A stretch of DNA of 64,000 nucleotides from Klebsiella pneumoniae (GCA_945861635.1 CAMAWH010000003.1:62001-126000), one strand, 5' to 3'. Positions 30,742-39,408 are shown, counted from the stretch's first letter. Program-made: numbers and translations. Notes: a model not told the origin generated them from the sequence alone.

Positions 30742-31896
30742 TCAATCGCAGGTTTTTGTGACGGCGTCCGTCGTGGGCGTCCCGCGGATCAGGGTGTTGA
30801 TCGTCCAACTCAACCCGTCTTCGGCGTAGGTGTACGCGATGACCGTTTCGGCATCTCCGCCCACCGGCGAGTCGATCGTGCTCTCGACCAATCGCGAGTA
30901 CACGTCGTACAGCCAGGTTGAAACCTGATCCGGCTCCCCGTCTCCGGTTGCGTCGACTCCGTACCACGTGACGTGGCCTCCGCCGTCGTACACGTACTCC
31001 CCCGCGATGTCGATGAATCCATCGTTGCCGTAGTCGGACTCAAACGACACAAGCTGATTCTGCGCGTTGTAGACGGAGGCATTCACGTAGTCCAGCGACC
31101 CGTCATCTCCCTCGTCCAACTCCTCCAGAACCCTGTTTCCTTCGCCGTCGTAGGTGTTGGTGGTCCGGCGCACGACGGTCATCACATCCTCCACCCATTC
31201 GCTCACCGAAATGGTGTTTTGATGGTCGTCGAACGTCGTGATTGAATCCGCGACGCCATCCCCCTGGAAGTCGTTTTCAATCTGCCCCGAACCATCTCCT
31301 GCCCAGGTATAAACATGTGTTTCGTCGTCATCACCGTCACCGTCGGCGTCGGTGCGCGTTTCGACGAATCGCCCCGCTCCATCGAAGGTCGCGTCGTAGA
31401 TGAAGTCGAGGGCCGCATCGGAGTTCGTGTCACATTCCCTGTGGGAAACGGTCGTGCCGAAATACTCATACGCGCACGTCACGTCGTCGATTCCGTCATT
31501 GCCGGTGTCACTGCGTGATGCGATCAGAAGGTTTGCCGCGTCGTAATCCCACTCTGCGACCATGTCGATGGATCCATCGTCCCCGCGATCCGTTTCGTCG
31601 CGGACGGTGCTGGCAATCGCCTCGTCCACGGCCTGATCGCAGTCCTGATCCACACCGTCGCACACCTCCACCGCACCGGGGTACACCGCCGCGTTCGCGG
31701 GCGCACAATCCTCCGCGTCGGTACTGCCATCTCCGTCCTGATCCGCGTCTGCGTCCGAATCCGCGTCGGTGTCCGCATCGGCGTCCGTGTCGGAATCGGC
31801 GTCGGAATCGGCGTCGGCGTCTGCTCCAGCGGCGTCCGCAGCGGCAGGGTCGGGAGCGCAGGCGGAGAGGGCAAGGATCAGGATCTGCGAGAGCAT
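30742..31896 (-). CDS. MopE-type metal-binding lipoprotein with acidic repeats
   Basis: The protein has 384 residues. The signal MLSQILILALSACAPD has lipobox LSAC. An Asp-rich spacer (residues about 20-55, alternating D with A/S/T) leads to the MopE-type putative metal-binding motif (EDCAPANAAVYPGAVEVCDGVDQDCD) with its four cysteines. The remainder is about seven repeats of 30-40 residues built on D-x-G-N/D-D-G-x-x-D followed by a YxYD strand (for example TGNDGIDD, DADGDGDDDE, DEGDDGSLDY, DYGNDGFIDI), as in calcium-binding type-3 or RHS/YD-like repeats. It is a surface protein and probably binds calcium. It is divergent from the thioesterase gene. Confidence 0.8.
   Translation of the reverse strand: MLSQILILALSACAPDPAAADAAGADADADSDADSDTDADADTDADSDADADQDGDGSTDAEDCAPANAAVYPGAVEVCDGVDQDCDQAVDEAIASTVRDETDRGDDGSIDMVAEWDYDAANLLIASRSDTGNDGIDDVTCAYEYFGTTVSHRECDTNSDAALDFIYDATFDGAGRFVETRTDADGDGDDDETHVYTWAGDGSGQIENDFQGDGVADSITTFDDHQNTISVSEWVEDVMTVVRRTTNTYDGEGNRVLEELDEGDDGSLDYVNASVYNAQNQLVSFESDYGNDGFIDIAGEYVYDGGGHVTWYGVDATGDGEPDQVSTWLYDVYSRLVESTIDSPVGGDAETVIAYTYAEDGLSWTINTLIRGTPTTDAVTKTCD
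31735..31835 (-). repeat. Coding repeat for Asp-alternating spacer
   Basis: Short GCGTCG/GAATCG-type six-base units encode the D-A/D-S/D-T spacer of the MopE-type lipoprotein. It is less regular than the repeat at 46249-46440. Confidence 0.6.
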
Positions 31897-31897
31897 T

Positions 31898-31921
31898 CCC
31901 TCCGCCTAACCGGGCGGAGGG
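31898..31921. promoter_or_regulatory. 9-bp inverted repeat between divergent genes
   Basis: CCCTCCGCC and GGCGGAGGG are separated by TAACCG. The repeat sits between the starts of the MopE lipoprotein and the thioesterase. It overlaps a wider mirrored pair CCTAACC (31905-31911) and GGTTAGG (31924-31930), whose TTAG cores lie about 12 bases before each start codon. It could be an operator or simply two mirrored promoters. Confidence 0.4.
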
Positions 31922-31937
31922 CTGGTTAGGGAGGCGC

Positions 31938-32324
31938 GTGCACATCCATGCTGTTGACATCTACTACGAGGACACCGACCACTCCGGCGTCGTTTACCAC
32001 GCAAACTACCTGAAATATTTTGAGCGGGCGCGAGAGCACTTGTTGGGCCAGGCGGAGCTCGTGCGGTTGTTTCAGGAAGAGGGCGTCGGGTTCGTCGTCT
32101 ACAAGTGTGCGCTCACCTTTCGGGAAGGTGCGGTACATGGTGACCATCTGGAGATTCGCACCACGGTCAGGGCGGAGAGCGAGTACCGAGCGGTATTCAA
32201 GCATGACGTTTGGCGGGCCGGCGGGAAATCGGCGCTCGTCGAGGGCCGGGTGGAGCTGGTGTGCATCGATCGCGCGCAGAAGCTGGTTGCCCTCCCGGCC
32301 AGCGTGCGCGCGCGGATTGCCTAG
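31938..32324 (+). CDS. ybgC: Acyl-CoA thioesterase, YbgC/4-hydroxybenzoyl-CoA type
   Basis: The protein has 128 residues from a GTG at 31938; GGAGG lies 3 bases upstream. The hot-dog-fold active-site motif is clear: YYEDTDHSGVVYHANYLKYFERARE, with the catalytic Asp in EDTDHSG. YbgC-type enzymes hydrolyse short or phospholipid-linked acyl-CoA thioesters and often associate with the Tol-Pal system, which is not present here. Its last four bases overlap the convergent rmd-like gene. Confidence 0.9.
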   Translation: MHIHAVDIYYEDTDHSGVVYHANYLKYFERAREHLLGQAELVRLFQEEGVGFVVYKCALTFREGAVHGDHLEIRTTVRAESEYRAVFKHDVWRAGGKSALVEGRVELVCIDRAQKLVALPASVRARIA

Positions 32325-33163
32325 GCGGATGCCCACTCACGGAGCGCCGCTAGCGTCTCCTCGATCCGGTGGAATCGGCGCCATCCGAGCGCTTCAGCGC
32401 GCGCCGCGCTTCCGACGATCTCTGCGACTTCCCTGCCCCGAATCCGCGTCGAATCCACCACCGCCACCGCGTCAGGCGCGACCATGCTGAAAAGCTCGCG
32501 CAGGCTACGTGCGGCGCCGCTACACAGGTTGTACGCACCGAGTGACTGCGCGCGCTCCGCGAGGACGACGTACCCTGCCACGATGTCACGCACGTCGGCG
32601 TAATCGCGGCGCACCTCGAGGTTTCCGACGGAAATGACCCGTTCGCCCGCCGCGTACCGGGCCGCCCAATCCCCAAATGCAAACCTCCGATCCTGCCCCG
32701 GACCGGTGTGGTGAAATGCACGCGCAATGACGATGTCGCGGCCCTTCGCGCGAAACGTGGCCGCCATGTACTCCACGCTCGCCCTGGCCGCGCCGTAGAC
32801 GTCTACAGGCCCGAGCGGATCTTCCTCTCCTGTACGGCCCTCTCCGTAGACATGGCAGGTAGAAACCAACAGAACCCGCGCGCGTCCTGCAGCCTGCATG
32901 ACGTGCACGGCGGGGCCGACGATGTTTTCGTTGGCGCCGCGCGGGTCACGCGCGGCCTCCGCGACCGAGCTGGTGCCGGCCAGATGAAAAATCACATCCG
33001 CCCGCGCCTCTTCGACCGCCTCCGCCACCTGATCTCCAAGCCGGAAGTCGCATGGCCATGGTGCGCCGTGGCCCGCCGCCAACACCGTGTCGCCGCGGCT
33101 CCGCAACAGCGAAACGAGGTGCCGCCCCGCGAAGCCATTTGCCCCGGTAACGAGCGCGCGCAT
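32321..33163 (-). CDS. rmd: GDP-4-keto-6-deoxy-D-mannose reductase-like epimerase
   Basis: The protein has 280 residues. The extended SDR has GANGFAG for NAD(P) binding near residues 7-13, HLAGTSS, a Ser-rich STCHVYGE, and family motifs ARAFHHTGPGQ and VRRDYADVRDIV that match RMD (GDP-rhamnose synthase) proteins. The catalytic Tyr is present, but the Lys of YxxxK is Arg (YGAAR), which is unusual and may slow or alter catalysis. It follows gmd by 7 bases, and manC is upstream, so the pathway is probably fructose/mannose to GDP-mannose to GDP-4-keto-6-deoxymannose to GDP-D-rhamnose (or a related deoxyhexose) for surface polysaccharide. Confidence 0.8.
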   Translation of the reverse strand: MRALVTGANGFAGRHLVSLLRSRGDTVLAAGHGAPWPCDFRLGDQVAEAVEEARADVIFHLAGTSSVAEAARDPRGANENIVGPAVHVMQAAGRARVLLVSTCHVYGEGRTGEEDPLGPVDVYGAARASVEYMAATFRAKGRDIVIARAFHHTGPGQDRRFAFGDWAARYAAGERVISVGNLEVRRDYADVRDIVAGYVVLAERAQSLGAYNLCSGAARSLRELFSMVAPDAVAVVDSTRIRGREVAEIVGSAARAEALGWRRFHRIEETLAALREWASA

Positions 33164-33170
33164 TCTCGCC

Positions 33171-34139
33171 TTACTCCGCGTCCATTTCGGCCCGCACCAT
33201 GCGCTCCACCAATCCGTCGAAATCGATAGACGGGGCCCACCCGAGGACGGTACGCGCGCGCGTTGCGTCGCCGGTCAACACGGGAATGTCCGTCGGTCGC
33301 AAAAGCGCAGGGTCCGAGGCCAACCACTCCTCCGCGCGCAAATCCACCACGGCGAATGCGCGCTCTGCGAACTCCCGTACCGAGTGGTCGTGCCCCGTTG
33401 CAACGACCCAATCGGCCGGCGTGTCGCGACTCAACATCGCGTACATCGCGCGGACGTAGTCGGGCGCCCACCCCCAGTCGCGACGCGCATCCGCGTTGCC
33501 AAGCACCAGCGACCGCGACCGGCCCCGCTTGATGGCAGCCACACCCTGCGCAATTTTTCGCGTGACGAACTCGGGCGAGCGCCGCGGAGACTCGTGATTG
33601 AAAAGGATGCCGCAGGCAACGAACAACCCGTACGCCTCGCGATGATGAACCGCGAGATGGTGGGCATACACCTTGGCGATTGCGTAGGGTGACTGCGGGT
33701 GGAATGGCGTCGACTCGCGCTGCGGCGTTTCCGCCGCGATGCCAAACATCTCGCTGGAGGACGCCTGGTAGAACCGTGCATCGGGACATGCGAAGCGCAT
33801 CGCCTCCAGCATTCTCATCGTGCCGAGCCCCGTCACCTCCCCAGTCAGGACGGGCTGCGTGAAACTGGTGGGTACAAAACTCTGGCCGGCGAGGTGATAG
33901 ATATGGTCAGGGTGCGACTCACGCAGCACGCGAATGAGTGAACCCATATCCAGCAGATCCCCCTCGACCAACGTCAGCGCGTTGAGGTGTTGGATACGCG
34001 CGTGATTGCCGAGGGAAAGCCGCCGCACCATCCCCGTGACCCGCCACCCCTCCGCGAGGAGAAGCTCGGCGAGGTAGCTCCCATCCTGCCCCGTGACACC
34101 GGTGATCAGCGCCCTGCGTCCTCCGGAATTCTCGCCCAA
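33171..34139 (-). CDS. gmd: GDP-mannose 4,6-dehydratase
   Basis: The protein has 322 residues from a TTG start one base past the stop of the upstream lipoprotein gene. No ATG or GTG lies nearer the conserved RRALITGVTGQDGSYLAELL. The family signature is complete: TGQDGSYL for NADP, a Thr-Ser-Glu triad in YQASSSEMFG, Y-x3-K in SPYAIAK, and FNHESPRRSPEFVTRKI, which is diagnostic of Gmd. It converts GDP-D-mannose to GDP-4-keto-6-deoxy-D-mannose. The length is slightly below the usual 345-370. Confidence 0.92.
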   Translation of the reverse strand: MGENSGGRRALITGVTGQDGSYLAELLLAEGWRVTGMVRRLSLGNHARIQHLNALTLVEGDLLDMGSLIRVLRESHPDHIYHLAGQSFVPTSFTQPVLTGEVTGLGTMRMLEAMRFACPDARFYQASSSEMFGIAAETPQRESTPFHPQSPYAIAKVYAHHLAVHHREAYGLFVACGILFNHESPRRSPEFVTRKIAQGVAAIKRGRSRSLVLGNADARRDWGWAPDYVRAMYAMLSRDTPADWVVATGHDHSVREFAERAFAVVDLRAEEWLASDPALLRPTDIPVLTGDATRARTVLGWAPSIDFDGLVERMVRAEMDAE

Positions 34140-34140
34140 G

Positions 34141-34527
34141 CTACTCCGGCTCGACCTTGATCGTGGTGAAGGGCACTGCGGCGTCGTCCTCCGTGAACCA
34201 CTGCACCTCGACGCCGCTGGTCACCCCGCCGATCAAAACGGTGGGCTGGTAGCAGAATGACGTACCGTTCGGCTCCCCGGTGAACAATTCGCTCACCTTG
34301 ATCGAGGCGCCCGACGCCTCGATTTTCGGGTCGAATGCAAGGTTCGAGCCCTCCAACACCACGGAGGTGCGCCAGACCGAGGCGTTTCCATCTCCTTCCC
34401 AAGAGGAGCCGACCTCCGACTCCGCCGGTTCGTCGAAATCGAAGTCCTCACACCCATCCGTCTGGACGTCCACCGTGATGGTTTGTCCACAGGCAAGGAG
34501 CGAAAAAACGGGAAGAAAGGCGAACAT
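34141..34527 (-). CDS. Small lipoprotein nested in the GDP-sugar operon
   Basis: The protein has 128 residues from the ATG at 34527, preceded by ACGGAG. MFAFLPVFSLLACGQT is a lipoprotein signal (LLAC) with no basic residue. The mature protein is acidic (DGCEDFDFDEPAESE) with a beta-rich domain containing two more cysteines. I recognise no family. It lies 10 bases after manC and 1 base before gmd, so it is co-transcribed with them; a role in export or sensing of the sugar product is only a guess. Confidence 0.7.
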   Translation of the reverse strand: MFAFLPVFSLLACGQTITVDVQTDGCEDFDFDEPAESEVGSSWEGDGNASVWRTSVVLEGSNLAFDPKIEASGASIKVSELFTGEPNGTSFCYQPTVLIGGVTSGVEVQWFTEDDAAVPFTTIKVEPE

Positions 34528-34537
34528 GAAGGCTCCG

Positions 34538-35626
34538 TCAGGTGTGGCGGGTAAGACCCCGCCGTTCGAGTTCAGCAAGTATATGCCGCACCGCCTGCGC
34601 GTCACCCTTTCGCGCGACGAGCAGCGCGTCCTGCGTGTCGACAACGATGAGGTCCTCGACGCCGAGGAGCGCCACGACCTTGCCCGGCGCGTGGACGACG
34701 TTGCCATTGGCGTGCTCCGCGATGACCGTGCCGGCGACACCGACGCCCCAGGGTTCTGCCGGGAGCACGTCGGCCAGTGCATTCCAACTTCCGATGTCAG
34801 ACCACCCAAAATTCCCCGGAATGGCAACCACCGTCGCGGCGCGCTCCATAACGCCGTAATCCACGCTGGTGGCGTCGGTTTCCGGCCACACTTCGGCGAT
34901 GGAGGCGCCGTTGCTCAACCGCACGAGCGCCGATGCCGTCCGCGGGGCGTGCGTCGCAAGCTCTGCGGTGAAGGCATCGACGCGAAACACGAACATGCCT
35001 GCGTTCCAGAGGTGACGCCCGTCGGCAAGCATGCGCTCCGCATCGGCGAGCGCGGGCTTCTCGACGAAGCGGCGGATGGGCCGCGCCAACCGCGCGACGT
35101 CGTGCTCCGCGACACGGCCACGGACGTCATCCCGGCGACCACATTCCATCCACCCGAAGCCCGTCTCCGGGCGCGTCGGCAGGATGCCGATGGTGACGAG
35201 CGCGCCGGCCTCGGCGGCATGCACCGCGCGGTGCAGAACGAGCCGGAACTCCGCCTCGTCGGCAATCAGGTGGTCGGACGGGAGTACGATCAACAGGGCC
35301 GCGCCGCGTTTTGCGGCCTCGACGACGCCCCAGGCGATTGCCGGGAGTGTGTTCCGAGCCGTGGGCTCCACGAGCGTCGTCACACCGGGAAGTTGTGCCT
35401 CCACGGCTGCAAGCATATCCGGGCCCGTCGCGACGAGTATACGCTCGGCCGAGACAATCGGCAGCACGCGTGACACCGTGCGCTGCAGCAACGTCGGCCC
35501 CCCGTCAAGTGACAGGCACTGCTTCGGCAGGGCCCGCCGCGAGAGCGGCCAAAATCGCGAGCCGCGCCCACCCGCCAGAAGGAGGACGAAGACGTCGGCG
35601 GGCAGCGGCGGTGCGAGCGGGCTCAC
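34538..35626 (-). CDS. manC: Mannose-1-phosphate guanylyltransferase
   Basis: The protein has 362 residues from GTG. The nucleotidyltransferase motif LAGGRGSRFWPLSRRALPKQ is at residues about 15-35, followed by EPTARNTLPAI, LPSDH, GFGWMECG, VEKP, WNAGMFVF and NFGWSDIGSW, all typical of GDP-mannose pyrophosphorylases. The phosphomannose isomerase domain of long ManC forms is absent. It makes GDP-mannose, the substrate of the adjacent Gmd. It starts 10 bases after trmL. Confidence 0.93.
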   Translation of the reverse strand: MSPLAPPLPADVFVLLLAGGRGSRFWPLSRRALPKQCLSLDGGPTLLQRTVSRVLPIVSAERILVATGPDMLAAVEAQLPGVTTLVEPTARNTLPAIAWGVVEAAKRGAALLIVLPSDHLIADEAEFRLVLHRAVHAAEAGALVTIGILPTRPETGFGWMECGRRDDVRGRVAEHDVARLARPIRRFVEKPALADAERMLADGRHLWNAGMFVFRVDAFTAELATHAPRTASALVRLSNGASIAEVWPETDATSVDYGVMERAATVVAIPGNFGWSDIGSWNALADVLPAEPWGVGVAGTVIAEHANGNVVHAPGKVVALLGVEDLIVVDTQDALLVARKGDAQAVRHILAELERRGLTRHT

Positions 35627-35636
35627 AACGAGCGCC

Positions 35637-36113
35637 TTATTCGCGCGCCGCGAAAAGCGCCGGTCGGAGTTGCCGCAACGCCTCGTACGCGACGACGGCC
35701 GCCGCGTTCGCGACGTTCAGGCTCCGCGTCGCACCGACCATCGGAATGAACCAACTACCATGGATCGAGGTCCACTCTTGTGGAAGCCCAACGGATTCAC
35801 GTCCAAATACCAATACGTCGTCGGGCGCAAATCGTACGTCCGTGTACGGCGCCCGGCCGTGTGCGGAGAACGAATACATGCGCCGACCCGAGGACCACGC
35901 CAAGAAGGCCTTGACGCTGACGTGCTCCGTTACGTCTACGTTTTTCCAGTAGTCGAGTCCAGCCCGGCGGACCGCCTTCTCATCGGTTGCGAAGCCGAGT
36001 GGGTGGACAAGGTGCAGCCGTGCGCCGACATTCAGGCAGAGCCGACCAATGTTCCCAGCATTTTGTGGAATCTCCGGCGTGACCATCACGATGTCGAACG
36101 ACGGGGAAGCCAT
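35637..36113 (-). CDS. trmL: tRNA (cytidine/uridine-34) 2'-O-methyltransferase TrmL
   Basis: The protein has 158 residues, the usual size. The SPOUT fold features are PEIPQNAGNIGRLCLNVGARLHLVHP at the start, FGRESVGLP (the SAM-binding GxE loop) and IPMVGATRSLNVANAAAVVAYE at the C-terminus, which forms the trefoil knot. It methylates the wobble ribose of leucine tRNAs. It is the first gene of the minus-strand run leading into manC. Confidence 0.93.
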   Translation of the reverse strand: MASPSFDIVMVTPEIPQNAGNIGRLCLNVGARLHLVHPLGFATDEKAVRRAGLDYWKNVDVTEHVSVKAFLAWSSGRRMYSFSAHGRAPYTDVRFAPDDVLVFGRESVGLPQEWTSIHGSWFIPMVGATRSLNVANAAAVVAYEALRQLRPALFAARE

Positions 36114-36229
36114 GGCTGCGGACGGCTATCAAGAAACCCGGGTGGCCGTTCTGGCCGACCCGCAGGGGCCGGGTGCGAGCACCGCCGCGACCGGACCCGA
36201 ACGTCCGAAATCGCATACGAGGTCCGGTC

Positions 36230-36793
36230 ATGCCCGTTCCCACCCCTCACGTTCTCCTCCTGCGCGGCATCAATGTGGGTGGCAACCACACGCTTCCCAT
36301 GCGCGATCTCGTCGCCATCGTCTCGGCCGCGGGTGCCCGCAATGCGCGGACGTACATCCAGAGCGGAAACGTCGTCTGTGACGCGCAGCCCAATGACATC
36401 GTGGCGCTCCGGAAGCGCGTCGGTGACTTGGTCGTAGCGAGATTTGGCTTCTCGTCCCCGGTCGTCGCCCGATCGGCCGCCGAATGGACAAGCATGATCG
36501 ACGCGCTGCCGTTCGCCGAGGCCGACGGGGCCATCCACCTCGCGTGCCTCGCCGACCTGCCGGCACCCGAGTGCGTGGCCCAACTCGACCCAAACCGGTC
36601 GCCGGGGGATCGCTTCGTCGTTCACGGTTGCGACGTCTACCTCTCGCTGAAGAACGGTGTCGGGGGCACGCGCATCACGAATGCATGGCTCGATGCAACG
36701 CTGATGACGGTTTCGACGGCGCGAAACTGGCGAACCGTCATGGCGTTGGCCGAGATGCTCGTCCGTCCGGTGCCAACGCCGCCGCCGCGTTAG
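36230..36793 (+). CDS. DUF1697 family protein
   Basis: The protein has 187 residues from the ATG at 36230. The start of the family is recognisable: PHVLLLRGINVGGNHTLPMRDL, then YIQSGNVV, GDRFVVHGCDVYL and a C-terminal TARNWRTVMALAEM. DUF1697 proteins are small cytoplasmic proteins of unknown function found widely in bacteria. It is followed by ccmA after 12 bases, on the same strand, but shows no link to heme export. Confidence 0.85.
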   Translation: MPVPTPHVLLLRGINVGGNHTLPMRDLVAIVSAAGARNARTYIQSGNVVCDAQPNDIVALRKRVGDLVVARFGFSSPVVARSAAEWTSMIDALPFAEADGAIHLACLADLPAPECVAQLDPNRSPGDRFVVHGCDVYLSLKNGVGGTRITNAWLDATLMTVSTARNWRTVMALAEMLVRPVPTPPPR

Positions 36794-36805
36794 GCGCGCC
36801 TCGGC

Positions 36806-37495
36806 ATGAGTGGTCCGATCATCGCTGCCCGCCAACTCGCACGTCGCTACGGCGGACGCTGGGCGCTGGCGGGAATGGACCTTGAGGTTCAGGCGGGCCA
36901 AACCCTCTTGGTGTGCGGTGCAAACGGCTCTGGAAAGACGACGCTGACGCGCGTCCTGGGGACGGCACTCCGACCAAGTTCAGGTTCTCTGTCCCTGTTC
37001 GGCGCACCAGCAGGAGACACGTCTCGCGCCCGGCTCTCTCTCCTGTCGCACGCAGATGGCCATTACGACGATTTGACCGCTTCGGAAAATCTCCGTCTCG
37101 CCGCGTCGCTCTGCGCGGGTGGGAATGCGGCGGGTCGGAATGCAGATGTACTCGCTATCCTCGCTCAGCTTGGCCTCGCCGAGAGAGCGGACGATCTCGT
37201 GCGCACGTTTTCGGCGGGCATGCGGAAGCGTCTTGCGTTTGGTCGGGTGCTCGTAAAGGACGCCGATCTGATTCTTTTGGACGAGCCGTATGCCGCACTC
37301 GACCCGGATGGCGCCCGCCTGGTCGATACTCTGGTTCGAGGCTGGCGGGCGCGCGGCAAGACCATCCTGCTCTCTACCCATCAGGTCGAGCGGGCGGCAG
37401 CGCTGTCCGATGACGCGGTGGTGCTCGATGGCGGCCGGGTTAGGTGGAGCGGCCCGGCGGCCATGGCCCACGTAGCCGCGGGCGGTGCCGGTTGA
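36806..37495 (+). CDS. ccmA: Heme ABC exporter ATPase CcmA
   Basis: The protein has 229 residues. Walker A is CGANGSGKTT near residue 36, the signature loop is the variant FSAGMRKRLAFGRVL, and Walker B is LILLDEPYAALD; the H-loop LLSTHQ follows. It opens the System I cytochrome c maturation operon and powers release of holo-CcmE with CcmB. Its stop overlaps the TTG of ccmB. Confidence 0.93.
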   Translation: MSGPIIAARQLARRYGGRWALAGMDLEVQAGQTLLVCGANGSGKTTLTRVLGTALRPSSGSLSLFGAPAGDTSRARLSLLSHADGHYDDLTASENLRLAASLCAGGNAAGRNADVLAILAQLGLAERADDLVRTFSAGMRKRLAFGRVLVKDADLILLDEPYAALDPDGARLVDTLVRGWRARGKTILLSTHQVERAAALSDDAVVLDGGRVRWSGPAAMAHVAAGGAG

Positions 37496-38172
37496 CGGAG
37501 CTTGTACGCCAATGTTTCATCGTCCTCCGCAAGGACCTGCTCGCCTCCTGGCGCTCACGCACGCGCGCGGTGGCAACGGGCGTCTTCGGTGTGACGACGC
37601 TCTTGCTTTTCTCGTTCGCCGTTGGGCCCGACACGACCATCCTGCAGGCCCACGCCGCCGGCTACCTGTGGCTGGCGCTTTTGTTGTCCAGCACGCTTGC
37701 GCTGGCCGAATCCTTCCGGGTGGAAGTGGAGCATGGAGCATTGGAAACGCTGCTGCTACTGCCCACGCATCCGGCAGCCGTTTTTTACGGCAAGGCGCTC
37801 GCGAATTTGTTGACGCTGCTTGTCGTTGGCGTCGTACTCTTGCCGTTCATGCTTGCGCTCTACGACGCGCATGTCGAGATGGGCGTTGCGCGCCTCGCTC
37901 TCGTGTTGTTCGCGGGGGCAGCAGGGATTTCCGCGCCGGGCACGCTCCACGCGGCGTTGTCATCGCGCGCTCGCAGTCGCGATGTTCTGCTCCCCTTGTT
38001 GCTTTTTCCGCTGCTCGTTCCTTGTCTGCTCGCCTCGGTGAAAGCCACGTCGCTGGTATTGACGGGAGACCCGATGACGCAGCTCCCATCGTGGTTGTCG
38101 CTGCTCGCCGCGTTCGACGTCATCTACTGGTTGCTCTGCGGGCTCCTGTTTGCGCGCGTCGTGGAGGATTGA
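37492..38172 (+). CDS. ccmB: Heme exporter protein CcmB
   Basis: The protein has 226 residues from a TTG at 37492 that overlaps the ccmA stop (TTGA); no ATG or GTG fits better. It has six hydrophobic segments and the CcmB-type start FIVLRKDLLASWRSR, followed by LALAESFRVEVEHGALETLLLLPTH, a conserved loop in the family. It is the membrane subunit of the CcmAB transporter. Confidence 0.9.
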   Translation: MTELVRQCFIVLRKDLLASWRSRTRAVATGVFGVTTLLLFSFAVGPDTTILQAHAAGYLWLALLLSSTLALAESFRVEVEHGALETLLLLPTHPAAVFYGKALANLLTLLVVGVVLLPFMLALYDAHVEMGVARLALVLFAGAAGISAPGTLHAALSSRARSRDVLLPLLLFPLLVPCLLASVKATSLVLTGDPMTQLPSWLSLLAAFDVIYWLLCGLLFARVVED

Positions 38173-38173
38173 C

Positions 38174-38836
38174 GTGAAGTCGTCTTGGGAGCACATCGTC
38201 GGCGCCTTTGGATTGGCTTTATTCGTGTACGGATCGTGGCGCGGGCTGTTCGTGGCGCCGCCCGACCGCTTCATGGGTGACGTGATGCGAATCATGTACG
38301 TGCATGTGCCCGCCGCGTGGGTCACGCTGCTCCTGTTCACCACGGTATTCATCGCCGCGATCGGCTGGTTGTGGCGCGGAACATGGCGTTGGGACCTGTT
38401 GATGGAAGCGGCGATTGAGGTGGGCCTTGTCCTGGGGTGCCTCCTCATCGTGTTGGGCAGCATCTGGGCGCGCCCGACCTGGGGCGTCTGGTGGGACTGG
38501 GACCCGCGGCTTACCTCCGTTGCGGTGATGCTTTTGATGTACGCCGGCGTCGCGGCGCTGCGTTCGTTCGTCGAGGATCCGACACAGCGGGCAACGTGGA
38601 GTGCCGTCGCAAGCATTTTGGCGTTCGTAAACATTCCCATCGTGTATTTCTCGGTGCGATGGTGGCGATCACTCCACCAAATTCAGTCGTCGCCGAGCAC
38701 AGTGGACCCGGAAATGGTGATTCCGTTGCGAATCAACGCGTTCGCGATGCTGTTTCTGGCCATCTGGTTCGTGGCGATGCGGTACCGCCTCGCAAAAATC
38801 GTGCGTGGGTGGGAGTTGAAGCCATGCCCGGAATGA
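38174..38836 (+). CDS. ccmC: Cytochrome c biogenesis protein CcmC
   Basis: The protein has 220 residues from a GTG two bases after the ccmB stop. It contains six membrane helices and the tryptophan-rich heme-handling motif WGVWWDWDPRLT near residue 108, with conserved histidines in YVHVPAAW before it and SLHQ after it. CcmC loads heme onto CcmE. Confidence 0.94.
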   Translation: MKSSWEHIVGAFGLALFVYGSWRGLFVAPPDRFMGDVMRIMYVHVPAAWVTLLLFTTVFIAAIGWLWRGTWRWDLLMEAAIEVGLVLGCLLIVLGSIWARPTWGVWWDWDPRLTSVAVMLLMYAGVAALRSFVEDPTQRATWSAVASILAFVNIPIVYFSVRWWRSLHQIQSSPSTVDPEMVIPLRINAFAMLFLAIWFVAMRYRLAKIVRGWELKPCPE

Positions 38837-38952
38837 TTCAGGGCGGATGGGAGTATGTGGACGCTGCGTACACCATCACAGCCTACGTGATCGTCCTGTA
38901 CGCGTTCGCACTCTACTGGCGGCTGCGCGCAGCACGGAGGATCAACCGATGA
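38833..38952 (+). CDS. ccmD: Heme exporter protein CcmD
   Basis: The protein has 39 residues (42 if the ATG at 38824 is used). The ATG at 38833 overlaps the ccmC stop and its own stop overlaps the ccmE start. It has a single membrane helix AAYTITAYVIVLYAFALYW followed by a basic tail RLRAARRINR, the normal CcmD pattern. It helps release holo-CcmE from the CcmABC complex. Confidence 0.85.
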   Translation: MIQGGWEYVDAAYTITAYVIVLYAFALYWRLRAARRINR

Positions 38953-39374
38953 GCAAAGGCATGATCATCGGTGTCGGCGTCGTGATTACGGCGGCGCTCG
39001 CTTTCCTTGCGTGGGGTGGCGTCGGGCAGAACCTGGTGTACTACTGGAGCCCGACGGAAATGCAGGCGGCAGGGACCAAAGCCGTCGGGGCCACCATCCG
39101 GCTCGGCGGGCTCGTGGCGCCGGGAACAATCAGCCGCTCCCCGGACGGAAAGACGCTTACTTTCCTGGTGACAGACGGAACGAACACCGTCAACGTCGCG
39201 ACGACTGCCATCCCTCCGCAGATGTTCCGAGAGGGTATCGGCGTGGTCGTGGAGGGCACCGCGAACCCCGATGGCAGCTTTGCGTCGAAGCGATTGATGG
39301 TCAAGCACGACGAGCAATACCAGGCACCAACCGCTGGGCAGAAGCCGTCTTTGACAACGCTGGACGAGAAGTGA
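38949..39374 (+). CDS. ccmE: Heme chaperone CcmE
   Basis: The protein has 141 residues. It has an N-terminal membrane anchor (MIIGVGVVITAALAFLAWGGV) and a periplasmic OB-fold with IRLGGLVAPGTI and GVVVEGT. The heme-binding histidine is in KHDEQY (HxxxY), the System I form that binds heme covalently. It overlaps ccmD by four bases. Confidence 0.94.
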   Translation: MSKGMIIGVGVVITAALAFLAWGGVGQNLVYYWSPTEMQAAGTKAVGATIRLGGLVAPGTISRSPDGKTLTFLVTDGTNTVNVATTAIPPQMFREGIGVVVEGTANPDGSFASKRLMVKHDEQYQAPTAGQKPSLTTLDEK

Positions 39375-39408
39375 GCGGGGTGCGGCGCGGCGTCTGGAGC
39401 CGACCTGC

